A DNA stretch of 64,000 bases from Ruminococcus sp. (lineage in GTDB: Bacteria > Bacillota > Clostridia > Oscillospirales > Ruminococcaceae), in the NCBI GenBank assembly GCA_017519145.1, contig JAFWTA010000022.1:62001-126000 (forward strand), read 5' to 3'. The notes below the pieces were generated by a model. The model worked only from the letters and a program-made list of their open reading frames with translations. It ran no database searches and was not told where the DNA came from. Positions 41,257 through 50,162 of the stretch are shown in pieces. Every line of letters starts with the position of its first letter. Within the stretch, counting starts at the first letter, position 1. The position numbers and the translations under genes were made by a program.

Positions 41257-41685
41257 TCAGCCGCGATCGGTATGGGTGGTCTTTGTTTTAGTCATGGTGA
41301 ACTCTGTATGGGTCTTAACTTTTTTCTCCGGATCGTCCTTGTTCGGAGCAAAAACGTCGATGGACATTTTCACCTCGCTGAATCCGTCAAGCACAGCAGG
41401 GAGCCTGTACAAGGTCTCGCGGAGGATATTGAGCTGATTAGCCATAAATATCCTGCCGATAGCCGACTTTGGATTGGTCTCGAAAAGCGCGTACATAAGA
41501 CTGAGCATCTGCTCGCAGCTTTTAGGCGGATCAATGACGCCGTTTATCATGAGATAGTCCAGCTCTACGGAGCCGTCGGGAGCGATGAACTCAGCCATTT
41601 CCGAATTTGAGGCATATCTGCCGAAAATTTCAATGAACAGCGCATTTGTAAACCTTATGCTGACCCTGTTCTCCTGTTCAGCCAT
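41257..41685 (-). CDS. Unknown protein co-transcribed with metK
   Basis: A 142-aa soluble protein with no family I recognise. It contains FTNALFIEIFGRYASNSEM, EQMLSLMYALFETNPKSAIG and NQLNILRETLYRLPAVLDG, predicted as helices, and a C-terminal beta segment rich in Lys and Thr. The ATG at 41685 is chosen because AAGGAGGT lies 6 nt before it; an ATG 6 nt earlier touches that site. metK ends 12 nt upstream, so both should be under the SAM-I riboswitch. Confidence 0.65.
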   Translation of the reverse strand: MAEQENRVSIRFTNALFIEIFGRYASNSEMAEFIAPDGSVELDYLMINGVIDPPKSCEQMLSLMYALFETNPKSAIGRIFMANQLNILRETLYRLPAVLDGFSEVKMSIDVFAPNKDDPEKKVKTHTEFTMTKTKTTHTDRG

Positions 41686-41697
41686 GACCATACCTCC

Positions 41698-42882
41698 TTA
41701 TGAAAGGGCAGCCTTGAGAGCCTCGACTCTGTCGGTCTTCTCCCATGCAACGCCCAGCTCCTCACGGCCCATGTGACCGTATGCAGCGAGCTGTCTGTAC
41801 TGAGGCTTTCTGAGGTCGAGCATCTCGATGATAGCAGTAGGACGGAGGTCGAACACCTTGTCAACAGCCTGTGAGAGCTTCTCCTCGTCTACCTTGCCTG
41901 TGCCGAATGTATCAACAAGGATAGAAATAGGCTTAGCAACGCCGATAGCGTAAGAGAGCTGTACCTCGCACTTGTCAGCGAGACCTGCCGCAACGATGTT
42001 CTTAGCGATATATCTTGCAGCGTAAGCAGCACTTCTGTCGACCTTCGTCGGATCCTTGCCGCTGAAAGCTCCGCCGCCGTGACGTGAGTAACCGCCGTAT
42101 GTATCAACGATGATCTTACGGCCTGTGAGACCGCTGTCGCCCTGAGGACCGCCTACAACGAAACGGCCGGTGGGGTTGATGAAGAACTTTGTATTCTCGT
42201 CCATAAGCTCAGCAGGGATAACAGCCTTGATAACGTACTCCTCGATGTCCTTGCGGAGCTGCTCAAGAGAAACGTCAGCGGAGTGCTGAGAAGAAACAAC
42301 AACAGCGTCAACTCTTACGGGCTTGCCGTCATCGTACTCGATAGTTACCTGAGACTTGCCGTCGGGACGGAGGTAACGTAGGGTGCCGTCCTTGCGGACC
42401 TCGGTGAGCTTGAGAGAAAGCTTGTGAGCGAGAGAGATAGGAAGGGGCATGAGCTCGGGAGTCTCATTGCAGGCATAGCCGAACATGATACCCTGATCTC
42501 CGGCACCGTTTGAAAGGCCGTCTGACTCGCTGTTTTCCTCTCTGTACTCAAAAGCCTCGTTAACGCCCATAGCGATATCGGGAGACTGCTCATCGATAGA
42601 AGTGAGAACAGCGCAGGTGTGGCCGTCGAAGCCGTACTTAGCTCTGTCGTAGCCGATATCGATGACCACCTGACGAGCGATCTTGGGGATGTCTATATCA
42701 GCCGATGTAGTGATCTCGCCCATACACAGCACCATACCTGTGGTAACGCAGGTCTCGCAGGCAACTCTGCCGAGCTTGTCCTGCTCGAGGATAGCGTCAA
42801 GAACAGCGTCTGAGATCTGGTCGCAGATCTTATCGGGATGTCCTTCGGTTACTGATTCTGAAGTGAAAAAGCATTTACTCAT
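41698..42882 (-). CDS. metK: S-adenosylmethionine synthase
   Basis: A 394-aa enzyme that makes AdoMet from methionine and ATP. The conserved motifs are [55 protein letters not shown] and [19 protein letters not shown]. These include the ATP-binding, P-loop-like and metal-binding residues of the family. It is preceded by a SAM-I riboswitch with a terminator, so transcription falls when AdoMet is plentiful. AGGAGGTTTTTTTTA precedes the ATG. Confidence 0.98.
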   Translation of the reverse strand: MSKCFFTSESVTEGHPDKICDQISDAVLDAILEQDKLGRVACETCVTTGMVLCMGEITTSADIDIPKIARQVVIDIGYDRAKYGFDGHTCAVLTSIDEQSPDIAMGVNEAFEYREENSESDGLSNGAGDQGIMFGYACNETPELMPLPISLAHKLSLKLTEVRKDGTLRYLRPDGKSQVTIEYDDGKPVRVDAVVVSSQHSADVSLEQLRKDIEEYVIKAVIPAELMDENTKFFINPTGRFVVGGPQGDSGLTGRKIIVDTYGGYSRHGGGAFSGKDPTKVDRSAAYAARYIAKNIVAAGLADKCEVQLSYAIGVAKPISILVDTFGTGKVDEEKLSQAVDKVFDLRPTAIIEMLDLRKPQYRQLAAYGHMGREELGVAWEKTDRVEALKAALS

Positions 42883-42904
42883 TAAAAAAAACCTCCTGAG
42901 AAAT

Positions 42905-42932
42905 AAAAAGGGCTCCTCATTCCGAGAAGCCT
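42905..42932 (-). terminator. Riboswitch-controlled terminator before metK
   Basis: Minus strand GGCTTCTC / GAGGAGCC stem followed by CTTTTTATTT. This is the expression platform of the SAM-I riboswitch. Confidence 0.85.
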
Positions 42933-42948
42933 TGATAACGATAAGTTC

Positions 42949-43045
42949 CTCATCTTTCGGATAAAACCGCAGGAATTAGCACCTTCGACTCATGGTCGGG
43001 TTGCCGGGCTTCACAGGTCCTGTTACCTCCGCCGCTCTTGATAAG
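42949..43045 (-). promoter_or_regulatory. SAM-I (S-box) riboswitch aptamer
   Basis: On the minus strand the aptamer starts CTTATCAAGAGCGGCGGAGG, continues with the conserved AAGCCCGGCAACC and GAAGGTGCTAATTCC segments and ends with GATGAG, which pairs with the opening CTTATC as P1. The class is defined by these core motifs. It would bind AdoMet and promote the terminator at 42905-42932. Confidence 0.95.
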
Positions 43046-43056
43046 GTTATGAGAGT

Positions 43057-43086
43057 ATTATACACCCAACACCGACATTTGTCAAT
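43057..43086 (-). promoter_or_regulatory. Promoter of the metK transcript
   Basis: Minus strand: TTGACA, 17-nt spacer, TATAAT (43062-43057). The -35 lies in ATTGACAAATG at about 43080-43085. Confidence 0.75.
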
Positions 43087-43122
43087 AGGTATTGCGCTTA
43101 TGCAACAAGATTTTTTTCTTAC

Positions 43123-43252
43123 AAAACAAATGAGCCTCCTTTTCAGGAAGCTCATCTGCCATGATATAGGGATTATTGGGGATTTAATAATTTAATGTTG
43201 GGGTAAACATTAAACTACCATGAAAATCAGCTTTGGGATCTTCTCCCTCAGC
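43123..43252 (-). ncRNA. Candidate small RNA with two CCCC hairpin loops
   Basis: Bounded on the minus strand by an extended -10 (TGC-TATAAT, 43264-43259) and an intrinsic terminator (ATGAGCTTCC / GGAGGCTCAT, one G-U wobble, then TTTGTTTT ending near 43123). Inside are GGGA-loop-TCCC, TTTAATGTT-TACCCC-AACATTAAA and ATTATT-AAATCCCC-AATAAT hairpins. No open reading frame of note is present. Single-stranded CCCC loops suit pairing to Shine-Dalgarno G-runs. It is not a recognisable 6S, SRP or tmRNA. The rest of 43265-43458 shows nothing recognisable. Confidence 0.55.
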
Positions 43253-43458
43253 AATTATATTATAGCATATGATTATGTATTTTTTGTGAAAAAACCAAAC
43301 GAGCGGCACACAATGTTTTAAACACTTATTTTGAGTTTTTGTGCAACACTAACAGCAAATCATAAGTTTGTCCACCTGTTTTATACAAGCTGTAATTTCG
43401 TAGCAACGAATTATCGCCTGTTATCACACTTCGTGCCATTACATAACTCTTTACAAGT

Positions 43459-44115
43459 TCACAGGAACGGAAACAGTTCCGTCAGAACTCCGACAGAGTT
43501 CACACCCTCGGGAACCTCCCTGCCGCCGCGGTTGAGCCAGACAGCTTTTATGCCTGCCGACTCCGCTCCTTTAACATCGCTGCTCAGCGAGTCGCCGACG
43601 TGAATAACTTCATGGGGAGCTAAACCCGTTTTATTCAGCGCATAAAGGAAAAGCTCCTTTCGCGGCTTATATGAACGTGCGTCCTCGCTTGTGAATATCC
43701 CCCGAGGCTTTACACCGATGTGATCGAGTGCCGACATAACATCACATGTGTCGATATTTGATACTATACAGACAGGAACGGGACATTTCTCAAAGAAAGG
43801 CAAGGTATCAGCGAACACAGGCGGCTTCTGCCAGTGACTGAACATAAGCTCGCTGAGCTTTCCTGCATCTGCTGTTGAACAGAAATGCTTTATCGTATCC
43901 TCAAGGGAAGTATACTCCAGTTCACGCTGAGTGCGGAAATCCTCACCGTAAGAGCTGCTGAACAGGCTTTGAAAGCTTTCCCACCAGTACGCACCAATAT
44001 CCGAAATGTCATCTGCCTTACCCGTATCGAATATTTCCTCGGATATCCTCTTTACGATCTCTCCGTCCTCATGAGCAAGAGTGCCGTAAAAATCGGTAAA
44101 AACCGCTTTAATCAT
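43459..44115 (-). CDS. HAD-superfamily hydrolase
   Basis: A 218-aa haloacid dehalogenase-like phosphatase. The nucleophile motif is FTDFYGTLAHEDG, in which the usual second Asp is replaced by Tyr, as in the L-2-haloacid dehalogenase-like group. Motif II is IVSNID, the Lys lies in SYKPRKELF, and motif IV is VGDSLSSDVKGAESAG. Its ATG overlaps the stop codon of the sensor kinase gene by 4 nt, so it belongs to that operon. The substrate is unknown. Confidence 0.87.
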   Translation of the reverse strand: MIKAVFTDFYGTLAHEDGEIVKRISEEIFDTGKADDISDIGAYWWESFQSLFSSSYGEDFRTQRELEYTSLEDTIKHFCSTADAGKLSELMFSHWQKPPVFADTLPFFEKCPVPVCIVSNIDTCDVMSALDHIGVKPRGIFTSEDARSYKPRKELFLYALNKTGLAPHEVIHVGDSLSSDVKGAESAGIKAVWLNRGGREVPEGVNSVGVLTELFPFL

Positions 44116-45554
44116 TTTTCTTTCACATCACTTATCTTGAACCAGAATGTGGAGCCTTTTCCCAGTGTACTGCGTACACCGTAGTCATAGTTGTGCATTT
44201 TCAGCACCGCCTTGACGATAGACAGCCCCAGACCCGTGCCCACGACCTCTCTCTTATGGTTCTCGGAGCGGTAGTACTTATCGAAGATGAGCTTTATCTT
44301 ATCTTCCTCGATACCGTCGCCGGTGTCCTCCACCTCGACGAGAACGCCGTCGGGCTGATTTATCTGGCGAACAAAGACCTGCTTGTCCTTGCCCGTGTAG
44401 TTTATAGCGTTATTGATAAGGTTATAGATGACCTGTTCTATCTTCACCACATCGCAGTAAACTATCCTCTCCTCATCGGGAGTGAAGTGTATCTGATAGC
44501 CGTTTTTCTCGGAAAGGCCCTTGAAGCGGTCCATTATCTCGCTCAGCTTTGCACTGATGTCGAATTCCGTAGGATTGAGCTTCTGCTTGCCGCTCTCCAG
44601 CTTGGAGAGGTCCAGCATATCATTTACGAGGAGAGCAAGACGGTCGGTCTCGCTGATGATTATTTCGAGGTGCTCATTGCGCTTCACGGGATTATCCCCC
44701 GAAAGGTCGCGTATCATTTCCGCATAGGCTTTCAGCATGGTCAGCGGAGTCCTCAGGTCGTGAGAAACATTTGCGATAAGGTCTCTCTGCATGGTATCCA
44801 CCTTAGAGAGCTCATTTTCCGCATAGATAAGAGCGTCCGCCAGCTGTTTCGCTTCGAGATAGCCTCTGCCGTCGAACTTTGTCTTGAAGTCGCCCTTAGC
44901 CAGCTGTTCTGCGGACTTGGTTATCCTGTCGATAGGCATAGCGATACGTCTTGCGAGGTAAAGTGACAGAATAAAGGCAAAAACTATAAGAATGAGAGTG
45001 ATTATCATGAGCTGGCGCTTGATGATATCCACCGTAGCTCCCACGGGAACGAGGACCGAGTTTATGAGCAGGTAGCCGTCCGTAGCACCGCCTGTTTCCA
45101 GTCTGCACCCATAGATGAGCATATTATAGCCGCTTCTGGGGTTTGTGTCCTTGAACCTGACCACACCATCCTTTGAATCATCGATCATCTGACACAGGGC
45201 GATATTCTCATTTCCCCTGTCGTGGATGATGCAGTCGCCGATAACGTGCTTTTTCTTGACGGGACGTCCGTACTTATCCAGCACAAGAACGCATATATCG
45301 TTATTTACAGCAGTCTCGTTCACAGTCTCATAGAATTCAGCCTTATCGTCATACTCGTATGACTCGGCAATTGTGTCCATACTTTTCGCCGCAGAGCGTA
45401 TCCTCATGCCCTCATAGAATTTTTCCAGAAAGAAGATCTGGAATATCCACAGCAGAGCGAAAACGATGATGGTAAAAAGCATAAAGTATATCCACACCGT
45501 AGCCTTCAGGGGCACCCTGCTGGGAAGATGTCTGAAAGGCTTAATTCGCTTCAA
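44112..45554 (-). CDS. Sensor histidine kinase (OmpR-partner type)
   Basis: A 480-aa membrane kinase. A first membrane helix (about residues 19-39), an extracytoplasmic sensor domain (about 40-180) and a second helix (about 182-204) are followed by a HAMP linker (PIDRITKSAEQLAKGDF). HisKA has the H-box in ANVSHDLRTPLTMLKAYAEM; the catalytic domain has the N-box (VIYNLINNAINYT), G1 (EDTGDGIEED) and G2 (GTGLGLSIVKAV). The gene overlaps the response-regulator gene by 14 nt. The stimulus is unknown. Confidence 0.95.
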   Translation of the reverse strand: MKRIKPFRHLPSRVPLKATVWIYFMLFTIIVFALLWIFQIFFLEKFYEGMRIRSAAKSMDTIAESYEYDDKAEFYETVNETAVNNDICVLVLDKYGRPVKKKHVIGDCIIHDRGNENIALCQMIDDSKDGVVRFKDTNPRSGYNMLIYGCRLETGGATDGYLLINSVLVPVGATVDIIKRQLMIITLILIVFAFILSLYLARRIAMPIDRITKSAEQLAKGDFKTKFDGRGYLEAKQLADALIYAENELSKVDTMQRDLIANVSHDLRTPLTMLKAYAEMIRDLSGDNPVKRNEHLEIIISETDRLALLVNDMLDLSKLESGKQKLNPTEFDISAKLSEIMDRFKGLSEKNGYQIHFTPDEERIVYCDVVKIEQVIYNLINNAINYTGKDKQVFVRQINQPDGVLVEVEDTGDGIEEDKIKLIFDKYYRSENHKREVVGTGLGLSIVKAVLKMHNYDYGVRSTLGKGSTFWFKISDVKEK

Positions 45555-46218
45555 ACTTATACCCCATTCCTCTCAGTGTAACGATGAATTTACGGTATTC
45601 TCCGAGGCTGTTGCGGAGCATTTTAATATGAGTATCAACGGTTCTGTCATCGCCGAAGAAGTCATAACCCCATACCTCCTCAAGGAGCTTGTCTCTTGAG
45701 AGGGCGATATTCTTGTTCTTGACAAGATAGAACAGCAGGTCGTATTCCTTGGGAGTCATTGAAGCCTTCTGGCCGTTTACATAGACCTCGCGTCCTGCGA
45801 TATCCACCTCAAGCCCCTCGAAAGCGAACTTATCCTGTGCCGCAGGAGCAGCAGGAGCGGCATTGCGCTTCAGCACCACCTTTACTCGCGCCATGAGCTC
45901 CTTGGGAGAGAAGGGCTTTACCACATAGTCGTCCACGCCGATCTCAAAGCCGAAGAGCTTGTCGTACTCCTCGCCTCTTGCAGAGAGCATGATAACGGGG
46001 ATGTTCTTGCTCTTATGTATCTCCTTACAGGCTGAATAGCCGTCCAGTCTGGGCATCATAACGTCCATGATAATGAGGTCGTAGTCATTGTCGTGGCAGA
46101 GGTTGACCGCCTCCATACCGTTTTCAGCCTCTGTGACCTCATAGCCCTCAAATTCCGCATATTCGCGGACAACCTTTCTGATATTAATTTCGTCGTCAAC
46201 AACAAGGATGTGTGCCAT
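45541..46218 (-). CDS. OmpR-family response regulator
   Basis: A 225-aa two-domain regulator. The receiver has the acidic pair in HILVVDDEINIRKVV, the phosphorylated Asp in YDLIIMDVMMPRLDG and the Lys in VDDYVVKPFSPKEL. The winged-helix domain (TPKEYDLLFYLVKNKNIALSRDKLLEEVWGYDFFGDDRTV, then GMGYKFEAN) binds DNA. The ATG at 46218 is chosen because GGAGGT lies 7 nt upstream; earlier in-frame ATGs lack this. It forms an operon with the kinase and the HAD gene. Confidence 0.95.
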   Translation of the reverse strand: MAHILVVDDEINIRKVVREYAEFEGYEVTEAENGMEAVNLCHDNDYDLIIMDVMMPRLDGYSACKEIHKSKNIPVIMLSARGEEYDKLFGFEIGVDDYVVKPFSPKELMARVKVVLKRNAAPAAPAAQDKFAFEGLEVDIAGREVYVNGQKASMTPKEYDLLFYLVKNKNIALSRDKLLEEVWGYDFFGDDRTVDTHIKMLRNSLGEYRKFIVTLRGMGYKFEAN

Positions 46219-46392
46219 AGTATCTACCTCCGTTTGATTCGGCATTATAAACATATTCAAAAAAAGAGCTGTCTGTCACCCATACTCCGTTTATATTATA
46301 ACATTATATCAGGGAAAAGTGTATATTCCGTGAAATTTTCTTGTAATTTTCCGTCAATTTTATCAAATTTGTTAGCAGTCTTGAATTTCCGA

Positions 46393-46421
46393 TTGACATT
46401 TTAGGCTATTTTTGCTATAAT
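46393..46421 (+). promoter_or_regulatory. Consensus promoter of the PAS-GGDEF-EAL gene
   Basis: TTGACA (46393-46398), 17-nt spacer, TATAAT (46416-46421), with TG two bases before the -10. Both hexamers are perfect. Confidence 0.85.
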
Positions 46422-46458
46422 GTATTTGGATATTTGTGTTTGAAGGGAGGCGGTTTCT

Positions 46459-48714
46459 ATGAAAAAAAGGTCCGGTTTTAAGAGACACTTCAATCCGCTT
46501 GCAGCTGCACTCATCATAGTTGCCGCAAGCTCGCTTGTCATAGGATACTGCATCATGAGACCGCAGTACGCGACGGAGACGCTTATCATATACTTATGCA
46601 CCATTGTATGCGCCACGCTGATACTTGCCCTCTCTACTTATATATATAAGAGCAAAAGAACATCCATCGACGAAAAGGACATCACCAAGATAATCGAGGA
46701 TCTGAATACCGAGATGATAATCTGGTCGGACAACTTCTCCTATGTATTTATAAATAAGAAGCTGCGCGACCTGCTTGGCATAACCGCCGACCGCTCCGAT
46801 AAGAAAGAGGCGGTATGGACGGCATTCGGCATCAACACTCCCGACGAGTCAGCGCTTATGAAGATAGCGGGCAGCAACTCCTACGAGTCCAGCTTCCGCA
46901 ACCCCAAGGGCACACTGGTCTCCATCGCATGGAGCACCTCCCCCGTAAAGAAGCTCCGCAAGCAGTCGGTATACCTGAGCACAGGCTTCAATCTCACCGA
47001 GCTGAAGAAGATGAGAGTAAATCTTGCCAGCGCCAACGACTTCTTCCACTCCTCCATGGAGCTTGCCGAGATCGGACTCATCATGAGCACCGACAGGAAG
47101 ATCTTCCGCGCATCACCCGAGCTCATGAGGATGCTCGGACTGAAAACGGGAACCATAAACATCAACGAATTCCGCTCGCTGGTACACCCCAACGACAGGA
47201 TACAGTTTGACGGAGCAGTCCGCAGTGAGGACCTCTCCGAGATAAAGAACATCGAGATCAGGCTCAGGAGCGCAGACGGCTCATACCGCTGGTACTCCTA
47301 CCGCTTCAAGTCGATAGCAGGAACAGGCAATACCCTGCCCCTGTTCGGAGGAGCAGTCATTGACGTAACTCAGGAGCACGAAAAGGACGTCCTTATCGAG
47401 AGACTGGCTTACATCGACGAGGTCACCGATATCGCCAACCGCAACAAGCTGGTGGGCACAGGTCAGGAGATATACGACTCATGTAAGGTACTGGGCTACT
47501 CCTTCTGGATGATAGTACTGGACATCGACCGCTTCCACATCATCAACGACACCATCGGCTACAACAACGGAAACTATGTGCTGAAGAATTTCGCGCACAT
47601 CCTCTATAAATTCGTAACTCCGGGAGGACTTGCAGCAAGAATAAGCGGCGACAATTTCGCTCTGCTGCTGAGAGACTACGGCGACGACGAAATGCCCACA
47701 AGGACCGTAAAGTCCATACAGGAAGAGTTTTCAAAGCTTGCAGTTGAGGAGCTGGCTTCCATCAGCCTTACCTGCTCGGCAGGCTACTCAAAAATGCCTG
47801 AGGACGGCAATTCCTTCCTCGACGTAATGGAGCACGCCGAGTTCGCCCTGAAGTCCAGCGACGGCACACAGGGCAGCGTCTGCGGCTATGAGCCCAGTAT
47901 GCATGACTCCATCATCGGCAACACCGAGCTTGAGAAGTCTCTGGCACTTGCCATCGACAACAACGAGCTCCAGCTTTTCTACCAGCCCAAGATAGATCTG
48001 GGAACAGGAAAGATAATGGGCGTAGAAGCGCTTATCCGCTGGATAAAGCCCGACGGCACCATAGTCAGACCCGACGACTTCGTCCCCATCGCCGAGAGCT
48101 CACACCTCATCGGACGCATAAGCGAATTCGTACTCAACGAGGGCTGCCGCCAGAACAAGCTCTGGCAGAAAATGGGCTATCCCAGCATAGTAATGTCCAT
48201 CAACTTCGCCTCCTCCGACTTCTACCAGACGGACCTGAAGGACAAGGTATTCGAAGCGCTGGCAAGATCGGGACTGGATCCTCAGTGGCTTGAGGTAGAG
48301 CTTACCGAGACCCTTGCCCTCAGCGACATAGACTTTGCAGTGGACCAGATGAACAAGCTCCGCGACCTTGGCGTAAAGCTGGCGATGGACGACTTCGGAA
48401 CGGGATACTCCTCACTGAGCTATCTCCAGATACTCCCCATCACCCTGCTGAAGCTGGACCGCTCGTTCATCACCGACATAGAGCACGACAACATTGCCTA
48501 TGAGATAGTTTCCGCGGTAATACGAATAGCAAAGTCCAAGAAGATAGAGACTATCGCAGAGGGTATCGAGAACAACGTGCAGGAGTCCATACTCAGGATG
48601 GCAGGCTGTGACTACGCACAGGGCTACCTCTACGGAAAGCCCATGCCCCCCGAGAAGATACAGGAATACTTCGACATGGACGAAAAAAGGGAGATTTCCC
48701 AGAAAAAGAGATAA
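46459..48714 (+). CDS. Membrane PAS-GGDEF-EAL cyclic-di-GMP phosphodiesterase
   Basis: A 751-aa protein with two membrane helices (about residues 15-35 and 41-63), two PAS domains (the second with VHPNDRIQFDGAVR), a GGDEF domain and an EAL domain. The GGDEF signature is degraded to SGDNF and the DxLT motif to DEVTD, so cyclase activity is unlikely. The EAL domain keeps its catalytic set: E523 in VEALIRW, N in SINFASSDF, E in ELTETLA, DD in MDDFGTGYSS, K in LKLDRSF, E in AEGIE and Q in YAQGYLYGKP. It would hydrolyse cyclic-di-GMP. GGGAGGCGG precedes the ATG. Confidence 0.93.
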   Translation: MKKRSGFKRHFNPLAAALIIVAASSLVIGYCIMRPQYATETLIIYLCTIVCATLILALSTYIYKSKRTSIDEKDITKIIEDLNTEMIIWSDNFSYVFINKKLRDLLGITADRSDKKEAVWTAFGINTPDESALMKIAGSNSYESSFRNPKGTLVSIAWSTSPVKKLRKQSVYLSTGFNLTELKKMRVNLASANDFFHSSMELAEIGLIMSTDRKIFRASPELMRMLGLKTGTININEFRSLVHPNDRIQFDGAVRSEDLSEIKNIEIRLRSADGSYRWYSYRFKSIAGTGNTLPLFGGAVIDVTQEHEKDVLIERLAYIDEVTDIANRNKLVGTGQEIYDSCKVLGYSFWMIVLDIDRFHIINDTIGYNNGNYVLKNFAHILYKFVTPGGLAARISGDNFALLLRDYGDDEMPTRTVKSIQEEFSKLAVEELASISLTCSAGYSKMPEDGNSFLDVMEHAEFALKSSDGTQGSVCGYEPSMHDSIIGNTELEKSLALAIDNNELQLFYQPKIDLGTGKIMGVEALIRWIKPDGTIVRPDDFVPIAESSHLIGRISEFVLNEGCRQNKLWQKMGYPSIVMSINFASSDFYQTDLKDKVFEALARSGLDPQWLEVELTETLALSDIDFAVDQMNKLRDLGVKLAMDDFGTGYSSLSYLQILPITLLKLDRSFITDIEHDNIAYEIVSAVIRIAKSKKIETIAEGIENNVQESILRMAGCDYAQGYLYGKPMPPEKIQEYFDMDEKREISQKKR

Positions 48715-48762
48715 TAAGTTCAGTATGAACTTCATATCATAAAGCAAACGGAGGTCATAAAC

Positions 48763-49845
48763 ATGAAAAGACGAATAGGAATCCTCACAAGCGGCGGCGA
48801 CTGCCCGGGACTCAACGCGACCATCAGAGGCGTGGCAAAGGCTTGCTACGAGCGTTTCGGCGAGGATAATGTGGAGATAGTAGGCATCTCCAACGGCTAC
48901 TACGGACTTATAAACAATCTCTGTAAGGACATGTCCCCTTCATCCTTCTCGGGAATACTGACACAGGGCGGAACTATCTTCGGCACCAAACGCCAGCCCT
49001 TCAAGATGATGCAGGTCATCGGCGAGGACAACATCGACAAGGTCAAGAACATGAAGGAGACCTACAAGAAGCAGAAGCTGGACTGCCTTCTGACCCTCGG
49101 CGGAAACGGCACACACAAGACCTCCAAGCTGCTGTCGGACGAGGGACTCAATGTAATAGGGCTCCCCAAGACCATCGACAATGATATCTACGGCACGGAC
49201 GTAACATTCGGCTTCCACACGGCAGTTGACATAGCAACCGACGTCCTTGACCGACTCCATACCACAGCCGCAAGCCACTCCAGAGTACTTCTCTGCGAGA
49301 TAATGGGCAACAAGGCAGGCTGGCTGACCCTCAATGCAGGTATTGCAGGCGGAGCTGATGTTATCATCATCCCCGAGATCCCCTATGATATCGACAAGAT
49401 CTGCGACGCAGTAATGGCAAGAAGCGCCAGCGGCAAGACCTTCTCAATAGTTGCCGTAGCAGAGGGAGCCTTTGACATCAACGAGGCAAAGATGAAGAAG
49501 AAGGAGCGCGCAAAGAAGCGTGCCGAGGCAGGCATACTCACCGCCACGAACCGCATTGCCGCTCAGATACAGTCCAACACAGGACTCGAAGCAAGAGTCT
49601 GCGTACCGGGACATATGCTGAGAGGCGGAGCTCCCAGTGCATACGACAGAGTGCTCTCCACCCAGTTCGGCGTACACGCAGCGTATCTCATCGCCAAGGA
49701 GCGCTACGGCAGAACAGTAGCCAAGATAGGCAACAAGATAACCTCAAACAAGCTTGAGGACATAGCAGGCAAGACCAAATTCGTAGACACCGAGAACCAC
49801 CTCGTTATCGCAGCCCGCGATATCGGAGTATCCTTCGGCGACTGA
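48763..49845 (+). CDS. pfkA: 6-phosphofructokinase
   Basis: A 360-aa enzyme of the PfkA family that phosphorylates fructose 6-phosphate. The nucleotide loop GILTSGGDCPGLNATIRG and the catalytic TIDNDIYGTD are intact, and HSRVLLCEIMGNKAGWL and PGHMLRGGAPSAYDR fit the family. The donor-deciding segment reads GGNGTHKTSKLL, then GLPKTIDND; typical ATP enzymes have GGDG and G, and PPi enzymes GGDD and K. This one combines G with K and has Asn (N115) where Asp is usual. Donor specificity cannot be assigned. GGAGGT precedes the ATG and a strong terminator follows. Confidence 0.92.
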   Translation: MKRRIGILTSGGDCPGLNATIRGVAKACYERFGEDNVEIVGISNGYYGLINNLCKDMSPSSFSGILTQGGTIFGTKRQPFKMMQVIGEDNIDKVKNMKETYKKQKLDCLLTLGGNGTHKTSKLLSDEGLNVIGLPKTIDNDIYGTDVTFGFHTAVDIATDVLDRLHTTAASHSRVLLCEIMGNKAGWLTLNAGIAGGADVIIIPEIPYDIDKICDAVMARSASGKTFSIVAVAEGAFDINEAKMKKKERAKKRAEAGILTATNRIAAQIQSNTGLEARVCVPGHMLRGGAPSAYDRVLSTQFGVHAAYLIAKERYGRTVAKIGNKITSNKLEDIAGKTKFVDTENHLVIAARDIGVSFGD

Positions 49846-49849
49846 TATA

Positions 49850-49883
49850 CCGCCCCGAAGCATTGCGCTTCGGGGCGGTTTTT
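49850..49883 (+). terminator. Terminator of pfkA
   Basis: An 11-bp CCGCCCCGAAG / CTTCGGGGCGG stem followed by TTTTT, 5 nt past the stop codon. The following 49884-50110 is AT-rich and has no gene; it holds a degenerate GTGAGCGAAGC stretch similar to 9860-9875. Confidence 0.85.
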
Positions 49884-50126
49884 GATGAAAGAGTAATTGC
49901 CTGCGGAAATATATATAAAACGTGAGCGAAGCAAAAACAATGATCCTCAATTCAAATGTGCCATATACCCAAAGTAATATATACATTTCATAATACGATC
50001 ATTAAAAAATGATATGCCGCTTGCAAAACGCCAGTTTATCGACCACATCCTCTAATTATGAACTTGTTAAATCATAAATTTTTTATCATTTTAAAAAAAG
50101 CTATTCCCAAAAGCGCCCAAATGTGC

Positions 50127-50132
50127 TATAAT
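50127..50132 (+). promoter_or_regulatory. Extended -10 promoter of the phosphohexomutase gene
   Basis: TGC-TATAAT (-10 at 50127-50132) with weak TTCCCA 17 nt upstream, 30 nt before the ATG. Confidence 0.5.
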
Positions 50133-50162
50133 AACTATATATCTGTTCAGGAGGTATTATTA

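Noticed and set aside
50058-50162. Earlier start for the phosphohexomutase, adding 35 residues
   Set aside because: The extension overlaps the promoter (TGCTATAAT) and has no ribosome site, whereas ATG at 50163 has AGGAGGT.
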